Origin: Butyrivibrio sp. VCB2006
Lineage (GTDB): Bacteria > Bacillota > Clostridia > Lachnospirales > Lachnospiraceae
Length of the DNA stretch: 64,000 nt
NCBI RefSeq assembly: GCF_000420945.1
Contig: NZ_ATVX01000002.1
Location: 124,001 to 188,000, forward strand
Reading direction: 5' to 3'
The notes under the pieces are model-generated. The model was not told the origin of the DNA. It was given only the letters and a program-made list of their open reading frames with translations, and ran no database searches. The translations under genes were made by a program, and so were the position numbers. Of this stretch, positions 1 to 8,206 are shown piece after piece. Within the stretch, counting starts at the first letter, position 1; every line of letters begins with the position of its first letter.

Positions 1-753
1 ATCAAGCCATCTAGCCGTAAGTATCCATACATCGACTTTAGACCAGACAGAGAAATCGGTAATGAAGTTCTTACTGTTGAAGGTCTTTCCAAGACTGTTA
101 ACGGCGAGAAGGTTCTTGATAATATCTCATTTGTTGTACAGCGCGAAGACAAGATTGCTTTTGTAGGTGGTAACGAGCTTGCCAAGACTACTCTCTTCCA
201 GATCCTTACAGGAGAGCTTGAGCCAGACGAGGGAACCTACAAGTGGGGTGTTACAACATCTCAGGCTTACTTCCCTAAGGACAACACTAAAGAGTTCGAT
301 AACGACTACACAATTACCGAGTGGCTTACAGGCTACTCTGAGATAAAGGATGCAACATATGTAAGAGGATTCCTTGGACGTATGCTGTTTGCCGGCGAAG
401 ACGGAGTTAAGAAGGTTAAGGTTCTCTCCGGTGGTGAGAAGGTTCGCTGCCTTCTTTCCAAAATGATGATTAGTGGCGCTAACTGCCTTATCTTCGATGA
501 GCCTACTAACCACCTTGATATGGAATCAATCTCCGCTCTTAACGACGGAATGATCAAATTCCCAGGTGTTGAGCTATTTGCTTGCCGTGACCATCAGGTT
601 GTTCAGACAACTGCTAACAGAATCATGGAGATTCTCCCTGACGGATCACTTATCGACAAGCGTTCAACATATGATGAGTACCTTGAAAATGATGAAATGG
701 CCAGAAAGCGTACAGTATACAATACTGCCGCTGATGAAGAGGAAGATGACTGA
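1..753 (+). CDS. ABC-F family ATPase, C-terminal half (5' truncated by window)
   Basis: This is the second nucleotide-binding domain of an ABC-F protein, a soluble twin-ATPase that acts on ribosomes and carries no membrane domain. The frame is open from base 1, so the N-terminal half lies outside the window. Seen: an ABC signature LSGGEK, a Walker B segment LIFDEPTNHLD, and a degenerate P-loop reading GGNELAKT instead of GxxGxGKT. The switch histidine region reads ACRDHQ where SHDHQ is usual, so the H-loop histidine is an arginine. The C-terminal tail is acidic (EEEDD). A weakened second P-loop is, from memory, typical of the YbiT/YkpA-type branch in Bacillota. The Arg in the H-loop is less expected. 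The exact subfamily is uncertain. Confidence 0.85.
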   Translation: MKPSSRKYPYIDFRPDREIGNEVLTVEGLSKTVNGEKVLDNISFVVQREDKIAFVGGNELAKTTLFQILTGELEPDEGTYKWGVTTSQAYFPKDNTKEFDNDYTITEWLTGYSEIKDATYVRGFLGRMLFAGEDGVKKVKVLSGGEKVRCLLSKMMISGANCLIFDEPTNHLDMESISALNDGMIKFPGVELFACRDHQVVQTTANRIMEILPDGSLIDKRSTYDEYLENDEMARKRTVYNTAADEEEDD

Positions 754-805
754 TTCAGGCCATTTTACAATAATGATTTATGCGTAAGTTCTTTAGTTAA
801 CTAAT

Positions 806-842
806 TGCATGGATATAGGCAGTAAATCGCTGGTTCCATGCA
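806..842 (+). promoter_or_regulatory. Leader hairpin upstream of purC
   Basis: The arms TGCATGGA (806-813) and TCCATGCA (835-842) are perfect complements enclosing 21 nt, in the 135-nt gap before purC. There is no T-tract, so it is not an obvious terminator. It contains an in-frame ATG at 838, which argues against that ATG being the purC start. A role in processing or leader regulation is only a guess. Confidence 0.3.
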
Positions 843-888
843 GTTACAAAATAAACAAACTATTTACCAGATATGGAGGAGCATGAGC

Positions 889-1764
889 ATGCAGGAGTTT
901 AAGCCAGTTAAAGAGGGAAAAGTTCGTGAGATTTACGATATCGGTGAAAACCTTATCATGGTAGCTACCGATAGAATTTCAGCTTTCGACGTTATCCTTA
1001 AGAATAAGGTAACCAAGAAAGGCGCAGTTTTAACACAGATGTCCAGATTTTGGTTTGATTATACCAAGGACGTAGTTACAAACCACATGGTCAGCGTTGA
1101 TCCGGCTGACATGCCTGAGTTTTTCAGAACACCTGATTTTGCAGGTAATAGCATGCTTTGCAAAAAGCTTAGAATGATACCTGTTGAATGTATCGTTCGT
1201 GGCTATATTACAGGAAGCGGTTGGAAGAGTTACCAGCAGGACGGAACCGTTTGCGGTATAAAGCTTCCGGAAGGTCTTAAGGAATGCGACAAGCTTCCAC
1301 AGCCTATTTACACTCCAAGTACCAAGGCTGAGATTGGTGATCATGACGAGAACATCGATTTCGAGCGCAGTATCGAAGTTCTTGAAAAAGAGTTCCCTGG
1401 TCACGGTGAGTACTACGCTACCAAAATCAGAGATTATACAATCGCTCTTTACAAGAAATGTGCTGACTACGCTCTCACTCGTGGAATCATCATCGCAGAC
1501 ACAAAGTTTGAGTTTGGTGTAGACGAAAACGGAGAAGTTGTTCTTGCTGACGAGATGCTCACTCCTGACAGCTCACGATTCTGGCCAGTAGAAGGCTATG
1601 AACCGGGACACGATCAGCCATCCTTTGATAAACAGTTTGTACGTAACTATCTCAAGGCTCATCCAGAGTGCGATTACAACCTTCCTCAGGAAGTAATCGA
1701 CAAGACTATTGATAAGTATCTTGAAGCATACAAGCTCCTTACAGGAACAGAATTAAACGCATAA
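889..1764 (+). CDS. purC: Phosphoribosylaminoimidazole-succinocarboxamide synthase (SAICAR synthetase)
   Basis: PurC ligates aspartate to CAIR with ATP in de novo purine synthesis, in the cytosol. The 291-residue protein starts MQEFKPVKEGKVREIY, has the family's KVREIYDIG nucleotide-binding start, and contains the conserved EMLTPDSSRFWP segment. I chose the ATG at 889 because GGAGGA at 875-880 sits 8 nt upstream. The ATGs at 883 and 838 are too close to or far from that site. Its length fits the roughly 290-residue bacterial form. It stands alone here, with an unrelated ABC-F gene upstream and a bidirectional terminator directly after it. Confidence 0.95.
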   Translation: MQEFKPVKEGKVREIYDIGENLIMVATDRISAFDVILKNKVTKKGAVLTQMSRFWFDYTKDVVTNHMVSVDPADMPEFFRTPDFAGNSMLCKKLRMIPVECIVRGYITGSGWKSYQQDGTVCGIKLPEGLKECDKLPQPIYTPSTKAEIGDHDENIDFERSIEVLEKEFPGHGEYYATKIRDYTIALYKKCADYALTRGIIIADTKFEFGVDENGEVVLADEMLTPDSSRFWPVEGYEPGHDQPSFDKQFVRNYLKAHPECDYNLPQEVIDKTIDKYLEAYKLLTGTELNA

Positions 1765-1770
1765 AATTAT

Positions 1771-1800
1771 CCCGAGTACGTTCGTACTCGGGATTTTTTT
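1771..1800. terminator. Bidirectional intrinsic terminator, purC / convergent gene
   Basis: A perfect 9-bp stem CCCGAGTAC/GTACTCGGG with a 4-nt loop is followed by seven Ts on the plus strand. The stop codon of the convergent minus-strand gene (1799-1801) lies in the T-tract, so both genes probably share it. Confidence 0.9.
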
Positions 1801-3439
1801 ACTCATCCTCTTCCTCATAATAGAGTCTTTTTTTGGAAGGAGCATTATGAAGCTGCTCAAGGAGCTGTATTATGAGTCTTACAAATCCTACAACAATGAG
1901 GTAGCCTCCCAAAGTCACGGATTTGATATCATCAAATCTTGATGGAACTGCTATAGAAATAATACCTATATACAAATTAACCACCGCTAAAAGCATCATC
2001 CAGAACTTGGCTTTACCTGAAATAGTATCCTTGTACCTGACAATATACCTGATGCAGGCAAAGGTCAATGACAGGAATAAAACAGCCATCAAAAGATTGG
2101 TCCATTTAGGTATTCTTTCCAAGTTGGACAATATGAAAACCATCACACACAGAATGATAATATGGAAAATCATTCTGCCTCTTTTAATAAATCTGTTTTC
2201 TTCTCTTACTCCTGCTTTTAGGAGCATAACCGCACTCCATCCCGCGCCGGTTAGAGCAACTACGCCTCCAAGGAATCTATAGACCTCGGTAGGGACTGTC
2301 ATAAAGATAATTCCCAGGAATATCAAAAACAGATCGATTATGCCGGAGAAAGATTTCAGAGTATCCAGGATTTTAATTTTCTCAAAGGATCTCCAAAGAG
2401 AACCAAAGAACTTTCCAACTACGATTTTGGTCTTACTCTCTGAATTAGCCGCCGACAAAAGAATTGTTCCAAAGTCATGGAAACCGCCCTCGGAAATATC
2501 ACCAACCGTAACAGCACCACCAGCCTTCATTGCATCGAATATATCCCTTGTAAAAGCCCTTCGCTGTTCCATGGTAGCATTACCGATCCAGTCATCTATA
2601 GCCCTGTTGTACACAGTACTCTCTTCTGTCAAAAATCTCCTATGAACAAAGTGATCACCCTCTATCTTCCAACTCATTCCTGAGTGTTGGGCAATCTTCT
2701 CTGCACTGGATGCCACAATCTCATGAGGTACTTGCAGTTCAAACAGCATACCAACGACGCAGAAAGCAGGAACCACATGATCAATTCGCTCTTTTATATC
2801 ATTAAATTTATCTTCTTCCAAAATCTCCGGACAAAATCCCGGACCATCGTAGCTATATATCTTTTTAATCCTGTTTCTGACAACATCCGGGGCATGCATA
2901 GCTGCATACACAGCAAGATTTCCACCCTTGGAATGTCCGCCCACATAAATATTGCCGGCATACTTTTCCATTACATATCTAAGGTAAACTGCAGCTGCTC
3001 TCTGAGCCTCTATCTCCTCGAAGCTGATCTGGAAATCCATTCTCCAGTCATCTATCTCCATAGTAGTTCCGCGAAAAGAAACAAAATGGCTGCCATCAGG
3101 CAAATGTACGGTAAATGCAGTAAACACCATGTTTCTGTCTGTATCGTTTACATCAACATAATCAGACAGATACAGGCTACCAAAACGCTTATATTGCCCC
3201 ATATAATAAAGCACCCAGTCAAAGGCGAACTTATCAAGCCCCTCCAAACTGTGGGTCATAAAATACTTGTCTGCAGCATCTGATATTGATATTCTGCCAT
3301 TCTCACCCTTACCCGGGATAATTCCGGCAAAATCATTATATACGAGTAGCGCCAATCCCAAATTATCAACCTTATTAAAGGGTACCTGCGCAAACTCAAT
3401 ATCACCACGCCATTTAATATAATTAATTATATTAGCCAT
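1799..3439 (-). CDS. Mbeg1-like (DUF2974) alpha/beta-hydrolase with C-terminal membrane segments
   Basis: This 546-residue protein looks like a lipase-type alpha/beta hydrolase of the Mbeg1-like/DUF2974 family. Seen: a nucleophile elbow GHSKGG near residue 168-173 (Ser170), a preceding strand ending in FRGTT, and about five hydrophobic segments in the last 190 residues (FLIFLGIIFMTV and similar). The hydrolase domain is probably tethered to the membrane. The start is the ATG at 3439, preceded by an SD-like GAGGTG; a longer reading frame upstream would run through the promoter. The substrate is unknown. It lies next to the inverted structured repeats at 3480-4127. Confidence 0.8.
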   Translation of the reverse strand: MANIINYIKWRGDIEFAQVPFNKVDNLGLALLVYNDFAGIIPGKGENGRISISDAADKYFMTHSLEGLDKFAFDWVLYYMGQYKRFGSLYLSDYVDVNDTDRNMVFTAFTVHLPDGSHFVSFRGTTMEIDDWRMDFQISFEEIEAQRAAAVYLRYVMEKYAGNIYVGGHSKGGNLAVYAAMHAPDVVRNRIKKIYSYDGPGFCPEILEEDKFNDIKERIDHVVPAFCVVGMLFELQVPHEIVASSAEKIAQHSGMSWKIEGDHFVHRRFLTEESTVYNRAIDDWIGNATMEQRRAFTRDIFDAMKAGGAVTVGDISEGGFHDFGTILLSAANSESKTKIVVGKFFGSLWRSFEKIKILDTLKSFSGIIDLFLIFLGIIFMTVPTEVYRFLGGVVALTGAGWSAVMLLKAGVREENRFIKRGRMIFHIIILCVMVFILSNLERIPKWTNLLMAVLFLSLTFACIRYIVRYKDTISGKAKFWMMLLAVVNLYIGIISIAVPSRFDDIKSVTLGGYLIVVGFVRLIIQLLEQLHNAPSKKRLYYEEEDE

Positions 3440-3458
3440 ACCAGCACCTCTACCCCTA

Positions 3459-3467
3459 ATTATAGCA
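3459..3467 (-). promoter_or_regulatory. Extended -10 promoter of the Mbeg1-like gene
   Basis: Reading the minus strand, TGC-TATAAT gives a consensus extended -10 (TATAAT at 3459-3464, TGn at 3465-3467), about 20 nt before the start codon. No good -35 is visible, as expected for extended -10 promoters. It abuts the outer end of the left structured repeat. Confidence 0.7.
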
Positions 3468-3479
3468 CACAAAGCCTCT

Positions 3480-3794
3480 TGCCACAGCCAGCCCTTCTGG
3501 TCCTTTCGCTCGCGCAAGAGGTTTTTTTCGCCGCTCCTGGCTGGAGTTCATGGTCTCAAAAGCCCAGCTCCCTAATCCCACGGCTCAAAACTCTCATCCC
3601 TGGCCCATATTCGAGCAGGTGTTTGCGCCCGGCGAGTCTGAGATGGGAAATGACAATTTCTAATGTTCGAAAAGCACACTTTCTCGCGCCCTCGTAGGGC
3701 TTGTTTGAAGCAGGACGGATAGATTATTAAACTGGGAAAATGCCATACAGGTGCGTAGCACCATAAAAAGAGAAGAAATCTACTTCTTCAAGCT
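3480..3794 (+). ncRNA. Left copy of a ~320-nt structured element (candidate ncRNA, family unknown)
   Basis: This unit and the one at 3795-4127 are diverged inverted copies of each other. Shared blocks in the same order include TGCCACAGCCAGCCCTTC at the outer end, then GTTCATG, CCCTAATCCC, ATGTTCG, GCACACTTTCT, GCGCCCTC and GGAAAATGCCAT. Local hairpins occupy equivalent places in both copies with different bases: GGTGC-GTA-GCACC at 3750-3762 here against GCTTGC-AAT-GCAAGC at 3828-3842; GCCCT-CGT-AGGGC (3688-3700); GAAAT-GACA-ATTTC (3647-3660). Such paired changes favour a folded RNA. The plus orientation is inferred from the shared central terminator. A reverse-strand reading starting MAFSQF is broken by a stop and a frameshift, which argues against a protein. 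Confidence 0.5.
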
Positions 3795-3825
3795 AGCTTG
3801 GAAGATAGATTTCTTCTCTTTTTAT
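3763..3825. terminator. Large palindromic bidirectional terminator at the centre of the element pair
   Basis: A perfect 20-bp inverted repeat (3763-3782 and 3806-3825) is flanked by A5 on one side and T5 on the other. The 23-nt interior is itself largely self-complementary around AAGCT/AGCTT. In either direction a long hairpin runs into a U-rich end, which fits a terminator shared by two converging transcripts. Confidence 0.65.
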
Positions 3826-4127
3826 ACGCTTGCAATGCAAGCTATGGCATTTTCCAATTTAGAAATATTTCCAAACGTCCTGCAAGTTTTGGCCGAAGAG
3901 GGCGCATTAAAAGAAAGTGTGCTCGAACATTTTAGAAATGTTTCATTTCTCAGTGACGAGCTGGCGAAATACTGCGCAGATAAGGGCCTGGGATGCTCAG
4001 ACATGTTGAGCCAAAACGGGATTAGGGGGCCGGGCTTTTTTGACTCATGAACTTCCTACGCCACTCACAAGGACGAAAAAATACCTCATTGCGTGTCGCT
4101 ACGTTCCCTGAAGGGCTGGCTGTGGCA
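3795..4127 (-). ncRNA. Right copy of the structured element, inverted (candidate ncRNA)
   Basis: This is the mirror partner of 3480-3794. Equivalent hairpins are GCTTGC-AAT-GCAAGC (3828-3842), GCC-GAAGAG-GGC (3892-3903) and GAAATG-TTT-CATTTC (3935-3949). It starts 5 nt beyond the thrH stop codon, so on the minus strand it could be made from the thrH message or its own promoter; none is visible. On the plus strand a 68-codon frame beginning MAFSNLEIF and ending GFFDS is open (about 3844-4050). Similarity to the left copy continues well past that frame's stop, and the left copy does not preserve it, so I favour RNA over protein. Confidence 0.5.
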
Positions 4128-4132
4128 GATGC

Positions 4133-4735
4133 TCAGTTCAGTTCCTTCTTGATGGCAGCAAGGAGGTCTGAGTACTCTTCGAAGGCTGGGAGGTCAGGAT
4201 AATCTTTCTTGATCTGCTCTGTTGAGCGGAACAGGAAGCCTGCCTTGGAAGCCTGAATCATGGCAAGATCATTGTAGCTGTCACCACTGGCTATTGTGTC
4301 ATAGCCGATAGACTGAAGAGCCTTGACGGTTGCATACTTGGACTTCTCTATTCTCATCTTAAATCCGGTGATTTCGCCGTTTTCCGCTACTTCAAGAGAG
4401 TTGCAGAAGATTGTTGGCCATCCAAGCTTCTCCATAAGAGGAGTTGCAAACTGGGTAAAGGTATCGCTAATAATGATAACCTGTGTGGTCTTTCTAAGCT
4501 CATCAAGGAACTCTTTTGCTCCCGGAAGTGGATCAATCTTGGCAATTGTATCCTGGATCTCTTTAAGGCCAAGGCCGTGTTCTTTGAGGATACCTATTCT
4601 CCACTTCATCAGCTTGTCGTAGTCAGGTTCGTCTCTGGTTGTTCTCTTAAGCTCTGGAATCCCACTAGCCTCAGAAAACGCAATCCATATCTCCGGTACA
4701 AGTACCCCTTCAAGATCTAAACATACTATGTTCAT
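4133..4735 (-). CDS. thrH: Bifunctional phosphoserine phosphatase / homoserine phosphotransferase
   Basis: This 200-residue HAD-superfamily protein has the ThrH-type motif I variant DLEGVLVPE at residues 5-13, motif II in the IIISDT segment, and the C-terminal GDSYNDLAM. ThrH removes phosphate from phosphoserine and can pass it to homoserine, linking serine and threonine synthesis. The start at 4735 is set by GGAGG 7 nt upstream, inside the end of trpB2. Only 1 nt separates the trpB2 stop from this ATG, so the two are translationally coupled. Confidence 0.88.
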   Translation of the reverse strand: MNIVCLDLEGVLVPEIWIAFSEASGIPELKRTTRDEPDYDKLMKWRIGILKEHGLGLKEIQDTIAKIDPLPGAKEFLDELRKTTQVIIISDTFTQFATPLMEKLGWPTIFCNSLEVAENGEITGFKMRIEKSKYATVKALQSIGYDTIASGDSYNDLAMIQASKAGFLFRSTEQIKKDYPDLPAFEEYSDLLAAIKKELN

Positions 4736-4736
4736 A

Positions 4737-6116
4737 TTAAGCCTCCACTTTAGGAAGTGTATCAAAGCTCTTCTGAAGCTCTGCATCAGTTGGAATGTAA
4801 TCAGTCATAACACCATCGTTATATTTCTGATATGCAACCATATCAAAGTAACCTGTTCCGGTAAGGCCAAAGAGAATTGTCTTCTCCTCTCCTGTTTCCT
4901 TGCACTTAAGAGCTTCATCAATAGCTACTCTGATAGCATGACTTGATTCAGGTGCAGGAAGGATACCCTCTACCCTTGCGAACTGCTGAGCTGCCTCAAA
5001 TACTGATGTCTGCTCAACGCTTCTTGCCTCCATAAATCCATCATCATAGAGCTGTGAAAGGATTGGGCTCATGCCGTGATAACGAAGTCCTCCGGCGTGG
5101 TTAGCAGAAGGAATGAAGTTACTACCCAATGTATACATCTTGGCAAGAGGGCATACCATTCCGGTATCACAGAAATCATATGCATACTTACCTCTGGTAA
5201 ATGAAGGACAGCTTGCTGGCTCAACAGCAATAATCTGATAATCTGCTTCGCCTCTGAGCTTTTCTCCCATAAATGGTGATATAAGACCACCAAGGTTTGA
5301 TCCGCCACCAGCACATCCGATGATCATGTCTGGCTTGATACCATACTTATCAAGAGCTGCCTTAGCCTCAAGACCAATAACAGTCTGATGAAGAAGTACC
5401 TGATTGAGAACGCTTCCCAAAACGTATCTGTAGCCTTCAGTATGTGTAGCAACTTCTACAGCCTCAGAAATAGCGCAGCCAAGTGATCCTGTTGTACCAG
5501 GATGCTCTGCGTTGATCTTACGTCCAATCTCGGTTTCCATAGATGGTGAAGGTGTTACACTTGCACCATAGGTACGCATAACTTCACGTCTGAAAGGTTT
5601 CTGCTCGTAAGATACCTTAACCATATATACCTTACAGTCGATTCCAAAATAAGCAGATGCCATAGAAAGAGCTGTTCCCCACTGACCAGCTCCTGTCTCT
5701 GTTGTAACACCCTTAAGACCCTGTTTCTTGGCATAATATGCCTGAACAATAGCAGAGTTAAGCTTGTGGCTTCCGCTTGTGTTATTACCCTCAAATTTGT
5801 AGTAAATCTTGGCAGGTGTGCCAAGAGCCTTCTCAAGGAAGTACGCTCTAACAAGTGGTGATGGTCTGTACATCTTGTAGAAATCCATGATTTCATCAGG
5901 AATATCGATATATGGAGTTGTATCGTCAAGTTCCTGTTTGATCAGCTCATCACAAAATACAGGCCTAAGATCTTCAAAGGTCATAGGCTTAAGTGTTCCA
6001 GGATTAAGAAGTGGTGCAGGCTTATTTTTCATGTCTGCTCTTACGTTGTACCACTGTCTTGGAATCTCATCCTCGCTTAAATAAATCTTGTAAGGTATCT
6101 TTTTCTCTTCACCCAT
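4737..6116 (-). CDS. trpB2: TrpB2-type tryptophan synthase beta-like PLP enzyme
   Basis: This 459-residue protein belongs to the TrpB2 branch, longer than the canonical ~400-residue TrpB1. TrpB condenses indole with serine to make tryptophan. The PLP lysine lies in SGSHKLNSA, and the glycine-rich phosphate loop is GCAGGGSNLGG. Its N-terminal region, with EIPRQWYN and RPSPLVRA, is typical of TrpB2. No trpA or other trp gene is in the window, so it may be a stand-alone indole-salvage or serine-deaminating enzyme. It is co-transcribed with thrH. A terminator lies upstream, so a promoter should lie within 6117-6155, where I see no clear boxes. Confidence 0.9.
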   Translation of the reverse strand: MGEEKKIPYKIYLSEDEIPRQWYNVRADMKNKPAPLLNPGTLKPMTFEDLRPVFCDELIKQELDDTTPYIDIPDEIMDFYKMYRPSPLVRAYFLEKALGTPAKIYYKFEGNNTSGSHKLNSAIVQAYYAKKQGLKGVTTETGAGQWGTALSMASAYFGIDCKVYMVKVSYEQKPFRREVMRTYGASVTPSPSMETEIGRKINAEHPGTTGSLGCAISEAVEVATHTEGYRYVLGSVLNQVLLHQTVIGLEAKAALDKYGIKPDMIIGCAGGGSNLGGLISPFMGEKLRGEADYQIIAVEPASCPSFTRGKYAYDFCDTGMVCPLAKMYTLGSNFIPSANHAGGLRYHGMSPILSQLYDDGFMEARSVEQTSVFEAAQQFARVEGILPAPESSHAIRVAIDEALKCKETGEEKTILFGLTGTGYFDMVAYQKYNDGVMTDYIPTDAELQKSFDTLPKVEA

Positions 6117-6152
6117 TTTCTCTTTTCCCCCGAAAAATAAGTTTAAATAAAC

Positions 6153-6192
6153 GAAAAAAACCTGTCCCAGCTGTAGTAAGGACAGGTTTTTC
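6153..6192. terminator. Intrinsic terminator downstream of hflC
   Basis: The arms ACCTGTCC and GGACAGGT enclose an 11-nt loop. Ts follow on both strands (TTTTTTT on minus, TTTTT on plus). It separates hflKC from trpB2-thrH. Confidence 0.85.
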
Positions 6193-6255
6193 TGTCTTCA
6201 ACAGTTTAAACCATTAAAGCACATTTTCACCCAATATGTCAATCAAAGATAGTGT

Positions 6256-7140
6256 TCAATTAAAGTTTCCATACAGTATCTGTGCAAGCTCTGAATTCTT
6301 GTCCAGAATTATTGTCTTTTCACCCTTAAGAGATTCCTTGAGAGTGTCAAGGCCTCTGATATAGCTGTAGAACTCAGCCTTCTCCTCTGTATCATAGGCC
6401 TTAGATAAAGTTTCCATGTAAGCAGCTTCGCCTTCTGCTTCAAGAACTGCTGCGCTCTTCTGAGCCTGCGCCTTAACAATAGCAACCTGCTTGTCAGTCT
6501 CATTGTGAATCTTCTGAGCTTCCGCCTCACCCTGAGCTGTATAGGAAGCTGCAATGTTATTACGCTCAGAGATCATTCTCTCGTATACTGCCTGCTTGTT
6601 GTCGTCAGGAAGATCAAGAGCTTTGATCTGTGCCTGGATAATGGAAATACCATATCCGGCCATATCTGAGTTTGCTTCATCTGTTATGAGTTTTGTGAGA
6701 GCCTCACCTCTTGCCTCAATAACTTCATCCTGAGTCATTGATGATATAGCATTCTTGGTAGCGTTATATACAGAAGCCTCAATTCTCTCATCTGCTCTTG
6801 CACTTACAGCATTAAGAGTCTGAATGTACTTGAGAGGATCTGATACTCTCCATAATACGTAAGTATCAGTTATCATAGACTTCTTATCCTTGGTGATAAC
6901 ATCAGATTCAGGAATATCATAAATAATGATTTTGCCGCTGATTGACTGAGTATCCTCGATAAAAGGAGTCTTAAAATGCAGTCCGGGCTCTGAAGCAATC
7001 GTTACAATCTTACCAAATCTTCTAACTGCCACATACTCGTTCTGATGAACTACATACATTGATGAGCCGATCAGAAAAGCAGCTGCAACTAATAATATAA
7101 TGATTATTGTCTTTCCAATTCCAAATCTTTTCTTTTCCAT
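6256..7140 (-). CDS. hflC: SPFH/band-7 protein HflC
   Basis: HflC with HflK forms a membrane-anchored scaffold that encloses the FtsH protease and modulates its activity. The 294-residue protein has one N-terminal membrane segment (IIIILLVAAAFLIGSSMYVV, residues 12-31), then the band-7 start QNEYVAVRRFGKI, and a long coiled-coil rich in A, E, K and Q (about residues 190-245). It sits 12 nt after hflK in the same operon, with a terminator behind it. Confidence 0.87.
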   Translation of the reverse strand: MEKKRFGIGKTIIIILLVAAAFLIGSSMYVVHQNEYVAVRRFGKIVTIASEPGLHFKTPFIEDTQSISGKIIIYDIPESDVITKDKKSMITDTYVLWRVSDPLKYIQTLNAVSARADERIEASVYNATKNAISSMTQDEVIEARGEALTKLITDEANSDMAGYGISIIQAQIKALDLPDDNKQAVYERMISERNNIAASYTAQGEAEAQKIHNETDKQVAIVKAQAQKSAAVLEAEGEAAYMETLSKAYDTEEKAEFYSYIRGLDTLKESLKGEKTIILDKNSELAQILYGNFN

Positions 7141-7152
7141 GTCAGCCCTCCA

Positions 7153-8112
7153 TTAGTTACCGCTAAAGCTGTCTAAAGGCAGCATCTGCTGAGTATTTCC
7201 ATCGGTGATTATGACCTTAAGATCAGGAAGAACTTCTTCCATGGTCTCATAGAATAATCTCTTCTTGGTAATATAGGGCTGGAGCTTGTACTGCTCATAC
7301 ATCTCATTAAATCTGGCAACCTGACCTTCTGCTTCTGCGATTCTTGCCTGCTTGTAAGCCTCTGCATCCTGAACAATCTTATCTGCGTCAGCCTCAGCCT
7401 TAGGAAGCTCTTCGCTCTGATACTTCTTGGCATTATTTACAGCAGTATCCTTACCCTGCTTGGCTGTTTCTACAGACTTAAATGCCTGAACAATTTCCTG
7501 TGTAGGTGGCTCAGCATCCTGAACAGAGAGGTTGACTACCATCATACCGATACCGCTGTTAGTAAGCTCGCTCTGAAGTTTTTCTTTTACCTCAGCCTGA
7601 ATCTGTCCCTTAGCCGTTGTAATAACATCATCAACAGTATAGTTAACTACTGTATTTCTGATGCAGGCAAGAGCCATATTCTTCATGATAGCTTCAGGGT
7701 TGGATGAATTGTAATAGAAAGCTACAGGATCACTAACCTTGTACTCAAGATAGAAGTCGATATCAACAAAGTTAAAGTCAGAGGTGATCATAACTCCCTC
7801 GTCGTCAACTGTGATATTCTGACCATCCTTTATGTAATAGCCAATTCCGATACCATGAGTTGTCATATCAATAGTATGAACATCCTGAATAAATGGAATC
7901 TTGAAATAGAGTCCGGCAGTATCAACTCTAAGGACCTTTCCAAACATTGTAAGTACTGCCTGTTCCTGCTCTTTGACAGAATAGAAACTTTCACCCACAC
8001 AAGTCAAAGCAACTATTGCCACGATAATAGCTATGATAAGCTTAGGGCTGAATTTTGCTTTATACTCTTTGTAACCGTGAGTATTTTGCGTTCTTCCGTT
8101 TTTACCAAACAT
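7153..8112 (-). CDS. hflK: SPFH/band-7 protein HflK
   Basis: This is the partner of HflC. After trimming it has 319 residues: a membrane segment near residues 26-45 (IIAIIVAIVALTC), then the band-7 start KEQEQAVLTMFGK, and a coiled-coil around EAEGQVARFNEMYEQY. I start at the ATG at 8112, because the ATG at 8127 overlaps the Shine-Dalgarno GAGGAGAA that serves 8112. Unlike proteobacterial HflK it lacks a long glycine-rich N-terminus. It is the first gene of a two-gene operon. Confidence 0.87.
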   Translation of the reverse strand: MFGKNGRTQNTHGYKEYKAKFSPKLIIAIIVAIVALTCVGESFYSVKEQEQAVLTMFGKVLRVDTAGLYFKIPFIQDVHTIDMTTHGIGIGYYIKDGQNITVDDEGVMITSDFNFVDIDFYLEYKVSDPVAFYYNSSNPEAIMKNMALACIRNTVVNYTVDDVITTAKGQIQAEVKEKLQSELTNSGIGMMVVNLSVQDAEPPTQEIVQAFKSVETAKQGKDTAVNNAKKYQSEELPKAEADADKIVQDAEAYKQARIAEAEGQVARFNEMYEQYKLQPYITKKRLFYETMEEVLPDLKVIITDGNTQQMLPLDSFSGN

Positions 8113-8138
8113 ACTTTTTCTCCTCATTAAAATAATAT

Positions 8139-8169
8139 ACCGGTTGCTGAAATGAACTCAGCAACCGGC
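8139..8169 (-). terminator. Hairpin between purine permease and hflK
   Basis: The 11-bp perfect stem CCGGTTGCTGA/TCAGCAACCGG has a 7-nt loop. On the minus strand it is followed by a broken U-rich stretch (TATATTATTTT), so termination may be only partial. Confidence 0.65.
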
Positions 8170-8206
8170 TTAATTATATCATGTATTTAATTGTTTCCAA
8201 TAGGAT

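Noticed and set aside
2684..3283. 199-codon open frame on the plus strand
   Set aside because: It lies wholly opposite the hydrolase gene, whose family motifs and composition are clear, and it has no ribosome site or recognisable domain.
3480..4127. Mobile element with terminal inverted repeats
   Set aside because: The arms are whole-length and diverged, there is no transposase and no target-site duplication, so a pair of structured RNAs explains it better.
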